In this document: piece by piece, positions 16,094 to 31,700 of the stretch | How positions within the stretch are numbered: position 1 is the stretch's first letter | Layout: each line of letters starts with the position of its first letter | Source of the DNA: Streptococcus sp. oral taxon 431 | Lineage (GTDB): Bacteria; Bacillota; Bacilli; Lactobacillales; Streptococcaceae | Assembly (NCBI RefSeq): GCF_023115445.1 | Contig: NZ_JALDUI010000013.1 | Coordinates: forward strand, 1-62,135 | Length of the DNA stretch: 62,135 nt | Direction: 5' to 3' | Position numbers and translations under genes: made by a program | Notes under the pieces: model-generated | What the model was told of the DNA's origin: nothing | The model's database searches: none | The model's input: the letters and a program-made list of their open reading frames with translations, nothing else

Positions 16094-18424
16094 ATGGCAA
16101 ACAAGAATACAAGTAAAACAAGACGGAGACCGTCAAAAGCTGAATTAGAAAGAAAGCAAGCTATCCAAAGGATGTTAATTTCTTTAGTCATAGCTTTTTG
16201 CTTAATGTTCGCTGCTCTGAGATTAGGAGCAGTTGGACTCACGCTCTATAACCTTATTCGATTACTAGTAGGAAGTCTGGCCTATCTGGTCATTTTTGTC
16301 GTTCTAGTCTATCTTTTTTTCTTCAAATGGATTCGGAAGCAAGAAGGTCTGATCTCAGGTTTTCTTTGCATTTTTTCAGGCTTATTGCTGATTTTTGAAG
16401 CTTATCTAGTATGGAAATATGGCATCGAGCAGTCTGTCTTAAAGGGAACTTTAGCCCAAGTTTTGACAGATTTGACAGGTTTTCGTGTGACTAGCTTTGC
16501 TGGAGGAGGGCTTCTAGGTGTTGCTCTTTATATTCCAGTCGCCTTTCTCTTTTCAAATATTGGTACTTACTTTATCGGAGCTATCTTAATCTTGATCGGT
16601 GCTCTTCTAGTTAGTCCCTGGTCTGTCTATGATGTCGCTGATTTCCTTGGAGCACGTTTTGCCCTTTGGATGGAGCGACGCGAGCAGAAGAAACAGGAAC
16701 GTTTTATCAAACGAGAAGAAGAAAAAGCTCGTAAGGAAGCAGAGGAACAGGAAAGACTAGAAAAAGAACAAGCAGAGCAAGCCTTATTGGATATACCTCC
16801 TGTTGATATGGAAACTGGCGAGATTTTAGAAGCTCCTCCTGTTCACTTTGATGATTTACCACCCCTTCCAGAGGAAGAATGGATAGAACCTGAAATTATT
16901 CTCCCTCAAGCAGACTATGATCTTCCTAGTGAAGTTGATTTTCCAGAGGAAGATGAGTTCTTAGAGGATGAAGATGTTGAGGTAGATTTTTCTGCTAAAA
17001 AAGCTTTGGAATACAAACTTCCAAGCTTGCAACTCTTTGCACCCGATAAGCCAAAAGACCAGTCCAAGGAAAAGAAAATCGTTCGCGAGAATATCAAGAT
17101 TTTGGAAGAAACCTTTGCAAGTTTTGGTATCAAGGTAACGGTTGAACGCGCTGAAATTGGCCCATCAGTAACCAAGTACGAAGTCAAGCCAGCAGTTGGT
17201 GTTCGTGTCAATCGTATTTCCAATCTAGCAGACGACTTGGCTCTGGCCTTGGCTGCTAAAGATGTCCGTATCGAAGCTCCAATTCCAGGGAAATCCTTAG
17301 TCGGGATTGAAGTGCCTAACTCAGAGATTGCGACAGTCTCCTTCCGAGAGCTCTGGGAACAATCGCAAACTAAACCTGAAAATCTGCTAGAAATTCCCCT
17401 TGGGAAAGCAGTTAACGGAACAGCTCGTAGTTTTGACCTAGCCAAAATGCCTCACTTGCTAGTGGCTGGTTCGACAGGTTCTGGTAAATCTGTTGCAGTC
17501 AATGGTATCATTGCAAGTATTCTCATGAAGGCGCGTCCAGACCAAGTCAAGTTTATGATGGTGGATCCGAAGATGGTTGAGTTGTCAGTCTATAATGATA
17601 TTCCACACCTTTTGATTCCAGTTGTGACCAATCCTCGTAAGGCCAGCAAGGCCCTTCAAAAAGTCGTGGATGAGATGGAAAATCGTTATGAACTCTTTGC
17701 AAAAATTGGCGTTCGTAATATTGCTGGTTTTAATGCTAAGGTGGAGGAGTTCAACGCTCAATCTGAGTATAAACAAGTACCTCTTCCTTTGATCGTTGTG
17801 ATTGTCGATGAGTTAGCTGACCTCATGATGGTAGCTAGCAAGGAAGTAGAAGATGCTATTATCCGTCTTGGGCAGAAGGCGCGTGCAGCTGGTATTCATA
17901 TGATCCTTGCTACGCAGCGTCCTTCAGTGGATGTTATTTCTGGTCTGATTAAGGCCAATGTGCCGTCACGTGTAGCCTTTGCTGTATCTTCTGGAACGGA
18001 TTCTCGTACGATTTTGGATGAAAATGGTGCTGAGAAATTGCTTGGTCGAGGGGATATGCTCTTCAAGCCAATCGATGAAAATCACCCTGTTCGTCTGCAA
18101 GGCTCCTTTATCTCTGATGATGATGTTGAGCGTATTGTTAGTTTTATCAAGGCTCAAGCAGATGCTGATTATGATGAAAGCTTTGATCCCGGAGAGGTTT
18201 CTGAGACAGAAGGTGAGTCTGGCACAGGAGATGAAGGTGGAGATCCACTATTTGAAGAAGCTAAGGCTCTGGTCATTGAAACTCAAAAAGCGAGCGCATC
18301 CATGATTCAACGTAGATTATCAGTTGGTTTTAACCGAGCAACTCGCTTGATGGAAGAATTAGAGATGGCTGGGGTTATTGGTCCAGCAGAAGGAACCAAA
18401 CCACGAAAGGTTTTACAACAATAA
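16094..18424 (+). CDS. ftsK: FtsK/SpoIIIE DNA translocase
   Basis: A 776-aa septal ATPase that pumps DNA through the closing septum and helps resolve chromosome dimers. The N terminus has four membrane segments (about 25-190), then a charged/proline-rich linker (about 200-320), then the motor: Walker A GSTGSGKS (459-466), Walker [13 protein letters not shown], and a C-terminal gamma winged-helix domain (from about 705, with [18 protein letters not shown]) that reads KOPS-like sequence. The start is at ATG 16094; a longer frame from 16037 would begin inside the fruA terminator. No Shine-Dalgarno sequence is visible because the -10 box is so close. Confidence 0.94.
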   Translation: MANKNTSKTRRRPSKAELERKQAIQRMLISLVIAFCLMFAALRLGAVGLTLYNLIRLLVGSLAYLVIFVVLVYLFFFKWIRKQEGLISGFLCIFSGLLLIFEAYLVWKYGIEQSVLKGTLAQVLTDLTGFRVTSFAGGGLLGVALYIPVAFLFSNIGTYFIGAILILIGALLVSPWSVYDVADFLGARFALWMERREQKKQERFIKREEEKARKEAEEQERLEKEQAEQALLDIPPVDMETGEILEAPPVHFDDLPPLPEEEWIEPEIILPQADYDLPSEVDFPEEDEFLEDEDVEVDFSAKKALEYKLPSLQLFAPDKPKDQSKEKKIVRENIKILEETFASFGIKVTVERAEIGPSVTKYEVKPAVGVRVNRISNLADDLALALAAKDVRIEAPIPGKSLVGIEVPNSEIATVSFRELWEQSQTKPENLLEIPLGKAVNGTARSFDLAKMPHLLVAGSTGSGKSVAVNGIIASILMKARPDQVKFMMVDPKMVELSVYNDIPHLLIPVVTNPRKASKALQKVVDEMENRYELFAKIGVRNIAGFNAKVEEFNAQSEYKQVPLPLIVVIVDELADLMMVASKEVEDAIIRLGQKARAAGIHMILATQRPSVDVISGLIKANVPSRVAFAVSSGTDSRTILDENGAEKLLGRGDMLFKPIDENHPVRLQGSFISDDDVERIVSFIKAQADADYDESFDPGEVSETEGESGTGDEGGDPLFEEAKALVIETQKASASMIQRRLSVGFNRATRLMEELEMAGVIGPAEGTKPRKVLQQ

Positions 18425-18465
18425 AAAACGTAAAAATAGTATAAAAATGCATGGAAACTTTATTG

Positions 18466-18496
18466 AAAAGTTAGTCAAAATTGGTCTAACTTTTTA
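18466..18496 (+). terminator. Terminator after ftsK
   Basis: AAAAGTTAG (18466-18474) pairs with CTAACTTTT (18486-18494) followed by T. Confidence 0.75.
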
Positions 18497-18640
18497 GATA
18501 GAGTTTCTTTTTTAATAGCGATTTCTTTAGAAATAAGGCCATCTGAAAATCGTTTCAGACTTGCCCAATAATTGGATTTTACTTTTACTAGTTTTACCTA
18601 TTAAACTATTGATTTTTCAAACTGTTTTTGATATATTAAA

Positions 18641-18650
18641 TTGGTATAGA
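18641..18650 (+). promoter_or_regulatory. Probable extended -10 promoter of the GH101 gene
   Basis: TTGG-TATAGA (-10 at 18645-18650). No strong -35 at 17 bases. The gene begins about 100 bases downstream. The rest of the 18425-18754 gap is AT-rich with no gene. Confidence 0.5.
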
Positions 18651-18688
18651 AAAAATTATATGTTTATCCAGAAGTGTTTAAAAATTGA

Positions 18689-25609
<6,921 letters not shown>

Positions 25610-25679
25610 AATACAAAAAAGTTTTCAATAAAAGAGAGCTTAGACTCCACAATCATTGTCGTGGAGAAAAAGAAAACCC

Positions 25680-25708
25680 AGAGAGGACCCTCTAGGTCCT
25701 CTCTTTTT
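25680..25708 (+). terminator. Terminator between the two giant surface genes
   Basis: GAGAGGACC (25681-25689) pairs perfectly with GGTCCTCTC (25695-25703), then TTTTT. A second hairpin, CTCCAC/GTGGAG, lies just before (25645-25666). Confidence 0.88.
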
Positions 25709-25718
25709 CTAAAGAGGA

Positions 25719-25734
25719 ATGAGAACGCTTACCA
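25719..25734 (+). promoter_or_regulatory. cre-like site before the GH20-GH84 gene
   Basis: ATGAGAACGCTTACCA fits the cre consensus with two mismatches and shares the core AACGCTTAC with the site before the GH101 gene. It lies 32 bases before the start codon. I could not see a convincing -10 box in this 156-base gap, so read-through or a weak promoter is possible. Confidence 0.5.
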
Positions 25735-25765
25735 CTTGTGAGCGTATGAAAGGAAATAGGAAAAA

Positions 25766-28700
25766 ATGGGAAAACATTTTTTTGAGAAACGGTGTCATTA
25801 CAGTATACGTAAATTTACAATCGGTGCAGCTTCTGTTATGATTGGTGCCAGTATCTTTGGAGCTAGTGCGGTTCAGGCTGCTGAAACAGAAGGACCTGCA
25901 GAGACAGAAGGTACGGTAACACAAGCTCAGCCTCTTGATAAACTGCCAGCAGATATAGCAGCAGCTATTGAAAAAGCAGAAGCAAGTGCTGGAACTGTAG
26001 ATGAACAACCTGCAGGGTCAGAAACTGGAGCAACTGCAGCTGAAACAACTACTCCAAAACCAACTGAAACTCCTGCTCCTAAAGAGGAAGCAGCTTCTGA
26101 GGCGAAACCAGCTGCAACTCCTGCGACTAAAGATGTAGTAGATACACCAGATGTCAATCATCTAGAAAAGGCTACTGCAACAACTTCAAACCATGAAGCC
26201 AACACACCATTTACAGCAGAAAAGGCAATTGATGGCAAACCTGATACTCGTTGGGCTACTGACCAAAACGTTGAGAAACCAACAATCGAATTTACACTTG
26301 AGAAGACAACTGTAATTAAGCATGTGGAAATTGATTGGGATCGCCGTCTTCGTGGTCAACAAAACGATCCAAATATCAAATCTTGGAATCTCTACTACGC
26401 TGGCCAGGATGATGTAAATGGTTCAGGTAACAAAGAATGGAAGTTGGCTCATCAAAGAACAGGAACACCTGTACTTGATGAAAAGGTTGACTTGAAAGAA
26501 GCTATCCAAGCTAAATACCTCAAACTTGAAATTACAGACTATCAAGCTGGTACAATGAATTGGAAAAATGTTGGGATTCAAGAAATTCGTGCCTACTCAA
26601 ACATTCCAGACGCTAGCAAACCAACAGATATTCGCCAAGTCACAGAATTAGCGGTTGCTGAAGATGGGAAATCACTTGTTTTACCTAAATTACCAGGTCA
26701 AGTCAGCTTGATTGGTAGCAACAAACAGGGGGTTGTTGACCTAAATAACAAAATCTATAAACCCTTAACAGACCAAACTGTTAAGGTCATGGTCCAACAA
26801 GTCAAGGATACTCATACCTTCACAAAAGAATTTGAAGTCCTTATTAAAGGGTTACATGCAGACGAAGGTGTTGGAACCAAACCAGCAGTTGCTCCAGCAG
26901 TTCAACAATGGTATGGAACTGAAGGCAAAACTTCTATTACAGCTGATACCGTGATTTCAGTTGGCGATTCTGGATTTGGTCAAGAAGCAAAATTCTATCA
27001 GACTGACCTTGAAAGTCGTGGGCTAGAAATCGCTACAGGTGATCAAACAGCTCAAAAACGGATTGAATTTAAAAAGGTTGAAGATAAGGGGTATGGTAAA
27101 GAAGGCTATGGTATCACCATTAAAGATGGAGTTATTACAGTAGAAGCGGCGACCAACGCAGGAGCCTTTTACGCAACTCGTACTCTCCTTCAAATGGGGG
27201 AAAACGACCTACAAAACGGAGAAATCCGTGACTTCCCAAGCTTCAGTCACCGTGGCTTTATGCTAGATACAGGTCGTAAGTTTATTCCTTATGATACGCT
27301 TGTAGACATCATGCTCAACATGGCCTACTACAAGATGAACGATCTTCAGTTGCACTTGAATGACAACTATATCTTCTTAAAAGACCACTTGGCTGGTAAG
27401 AATCTTTCTCAAGATGAAGAACTGGCTTATGTTCTTAAAAATGCCAAGACAGGCTTCCGTGTAGAGACTGATGTTGTCGGTGAAAATGGTGAAAAATTAA
27501 CATCTGACGAGCATTACACTAAGGAAGAAATGCAAGAAATTATCAAGTTGGCAAAAGCTTTGCATATCAACCTTGTTCCTGAAATTGACACACCAGGTCA
27601 CGCTCTTTCATTTGTTAAGGTTAGACCTGATCTTATGTATAAAGGCAGTCTTAGTGACTATAGAGGTAAACACAATGTAGAACGTGTGGCTATGTTGGAC
27701 TTGGACAACAAGTACGAAGAAACGCTTGCTTTTGTCAAATCAGTCTATGATAAATTGCTCGATGGCGAAGACGCACCGCTCCATGGTGTATCTACAGTTC
27801 ATATCGGTACAGATGAGTACTATGGAAGTCCAGAAAGTTATCGTCGCTATGTCAATGACCTCATCAAGTATATCAAAGGCAAGGGCTTAACACCACGTAT
27901 TTGGGGTTCACTCTCTGCTAAACAAGGAACTACGCCAGTTGATTGGAAAGATGTAGAAGTGGATATCTGGAGTCTGGGATGGCAACGCCCAGCAGCTGCC
28001 ATTGCTCAAGGTGCTAAGATTATCAATATCACAGATATTCCAACCTATAGTGTTCCAAGCGGAAGCAATAGTCAAGGTGGTTACGGAGACTATGCAAGTT
28101 ATGAGCGCCAATACAATAGTTGGACTCCAAATGACTTTACAACAGGTGGAGGACCACGCCTAGAAGCATCTAATCCAAATATCATCGGTGGTGGTCACGC
28201 TGTATGGAATGACAATATTGACCTTCACGAAACTGGACTTACTTCTTACGATATCTTTAAACGCTTCTTCAAGAGTATGCAAACAACTGCAGAACGCACT
28301 TGGGGATCTGATCGTGCAGGTAAGACTTTTGCAGAGCGTACCTTGCCAACAAGTGTTTATGCACCGCAATCTAACCCTGATAAGACAGTAGAAGAAAGCG
28401 ACTTGTTCAAGATCAATCCAGAAACTATCAAAGATTATCTTGCTAAGAAAGTACAGAAGACTGAAGCAGGTTTGAACTTCGAAAAAGATAGCACTATCGA
28501 AGGTCTTGTTGGTGATGTTGGTCCTAGTCATGTCTTGAAATTGGATGTTACTGTAACTGGTGATGGTCAACAAACCTTCTCAACTAGCGGAGACAACCAA
28601 CTTTATCTTGCGGATAAGGATGGCTACCTCGCTTATAAATTTGAACAATTCCATATCCAATTTAACAAGAAACTCGAGAAGAACAAACGTTATCAAATCT

Positions 28701-31700
28701 CTGTTGTAACCAAACCACAAGTGACTGAAGTTTATGTAGATGGTGAAAAGGTTGAACGTATTGCAAATCCTGCTTACCCTCGCTTTGCTCACAATAGTTT
28801 AGTTCTACCTCTTGAAACAATCGGTGGCTTCAAAGGAATCTTGCATAGCGCTGAGTTGTCAAATGAAGCATTTGTAAACCCACGTTTGATTCCAACGGAT
28901 CACTTTACAGCTTCTGCAACGAGTCAGGAAACACCAGGAACCAATGCAGAAGGTCCAGTAGAAAAAGCCTTCGACAATGATCCAAATACCTTCTGGCATT
29001 CAAAATGGACTGGAGACCATGCTCCTTATACAGTTGCTATGAACTTGAAAGCAGCAGAAAAAGTAAATGGCTTAACCTATCTTTCACGTCCAGGTGGTGG
29101 CAACGGAGTCGTGACTTCTTACGAAATCTATGCTCAAAAAGATGGTCAAATGGTTAAAGTTGCTTCAGGAACTTGGGAAAATAATAGTAAAGAGAAGACT
29201 GTTAACTTTGATGCAGTTGAAACGGATAAGGTAGAATTTAAGGTCTTATCAGGTGTCGGTGGATTTGGTAGTGCCGCAGAAATTCAACTACTCAAGCCAC
29301 TTTCTGATAGCGAATCAGAAGAGCCAGTTGCTCCAGAAAAACCAGTGACTCCAGAGAAGCCTGTAACTCCAGAAAAACCTAAAGTTGAGGAAATGGGAGA
29401 TGGTACAACTGAACTTGCTGATAACTTTGTAGCTAGCAAACCTGCTAGTGACGACGTAGTTACTGCTGCAGCACAAAGTCAAGACTATCTCAAAAAAGAA
29501 TACAAGGTCTTCCCAACACCACAAAAAGTAACTTATGATGAAGGTGTTACGAAACTCCATAAACAAGTCAATCTTGTCATGGGAGATCAATTAGACATCT
29601 ATACTCGCAACCGCTTGAAGAGTGTTCTGCAAGATCATCAAATCTCATACACAAGCAGTCAAACAGCAGTGGCGGGTGCTACTAACATCTACCTTGGTGT
29701 TCATGGTCAAAATTCACAGGCTGAAAAAGAAGTGTCTGGAATTTCTCAAGGACTCTTTGATAAGATTGATGCCTATGCCTTGTCAATTAAGAACAATACA
29801 ATCTCTATCGTCGGTAAAGACACAGATGCTGTCTTTTACGGTTTAACGACTCTCAAACACATGCTTAATGAGAGCGAGGCACCAGTCTTGCGTAATGTAA
29901 CAGTTGAAGACTACGCTGAAATTAAGAACCGTGGCTTTATCGAAGGATACTATGGTAACCCTTGGAGCAATGCTGATCGTGCAGAATTGATGCGCTATGG
30001 TGGTGACTTGAAGTTGACTCAATACTTCTTCGCACCAAAAGACGATCCATACCACAACAAGAAGTGGCGTGAACTTTATCCAGAAGAAAAACTTGCAGAA
30101 ATCCGTGAATTGGCACGTGTCGGAAATCAAAACAAAACTCGTTATGTATGGACCATTCACCCATTCATGAACAATCGTATCCGATTCGGAAACGATGCTG
30201 ACTACCAAAAAGACCTTGAAACTATTAAGGCTAAGTTCACTCAATTGATGAACGTCGGTGTCCGTGAGTTCGGTATTTTGGCAGATGATGCTCCAAGTCC
30301 AGTTGGTGGCTACAATAGCTACAACCGCTTGATGAAGGACATGACAGACTGGTTGACTGAAAAACAAGCAACTTATGTTGGCCTTCGTAAGGAAATGATT
30401 TTTGTCCCTGGTCAGTATTGGGGTAATGGACGTGAAGATGAGTTGAAAGCACTCAACGAAAACCTTCCAACCTCGACTTCTATGACCCTTACTGGTGGTA
30501 AGATTTGGGGTGAAGTGTCAGAAAACTTCCTTTCAAATCTTAAGAATAACCTTACTGCAGGTGGTAAGACCTACCGTCCAGTTTCTCTATGGGTCAATTG
30601 GCCTGTTACAGATAACTCTAAACAACATTTAATCTTGGGTGGTGGTGAGAAATTCCTTCATCCGAATGTAGATCCTAGTCTCCTTTCAGGAATCATGTTG
30701 AACCCAATGCAACAATCTGAGCCTTCTAAAATTGCCCTCTTCTCTGCAGCTCAATATGCATGGAAACAATGGAAGTCTGAAGAAGAAGCTAAGAAAGTAA
30801 ATGACATCGCCTTTAACTTTGTTGAAAACGGTAAGTTTACAGATAGCGAAGCATCAGTTGCCTTCCGTGAACTTGGTAAACACATGATTAACCAAAACAT
30901 GGATGGTCGTGTTGTTAAGTTGGAAGAGTCTGTTGAACTTGCACCGAAATTGGCAACCTTCATGTCTAAGTTGAAAGCTGGTCAAGATGTCAGCGCAGAG
31001 CGTCAAGAATTGCGTGCAGAATTTGCTAAACTAAAAGCTGCAGCACAACTTTATAAAGCATCTGGTGATGAAAAGATGCGTGCTCAAATCCACTATTGGT
31101 TGGACAATACCATTGACCAAATGGATGCCTTGAGTGCTCTTCTTGATGGTACAGAAGCTATCGAAACCAATGATTCTGCAAAACTTTGGGATAGCTACTA
31201 TAAGGGATTGAAACTATATGAACAGTCTCAAACTTATACCTTTCATTATGTAGACCATGATGAGAGAGCTGAGTTGGGTGTTCAACATATCCGTCCATTC
31301 TTGCTTGGCCTTCGTGAAATCCTTGCAACAGAAGTTCAAAAAGCCTTGCATCCTGACCAAGTCATTAGTACCTTTATCACAAACCGTACAGGTGTCGAAG
31401 GTGGACTTGCTGAAGTAACTGACGGAGATTTAGGAACACATGCATTAATCAAATCGCCAAACAGTATCAAGACTGGTGATTACATTGGCTTGAGATTTAA
31501 TAAAGCTGTTTCAATTCAAAACTTGACCTTTGCAATGGGAACTCAAGCAAATCCTCGTGATACCTTTAACAACGCTAAGGTTGAGTATCTCAATGAAAAT
31601 GATGAGTGGGTAACCCTTTCAGAACCAAGCTACACTGGTAATGAGCCTCTTCTTAAATTTGAAAATCTCAATATCAATGCTAAAGCTGTTCGCATGATTG

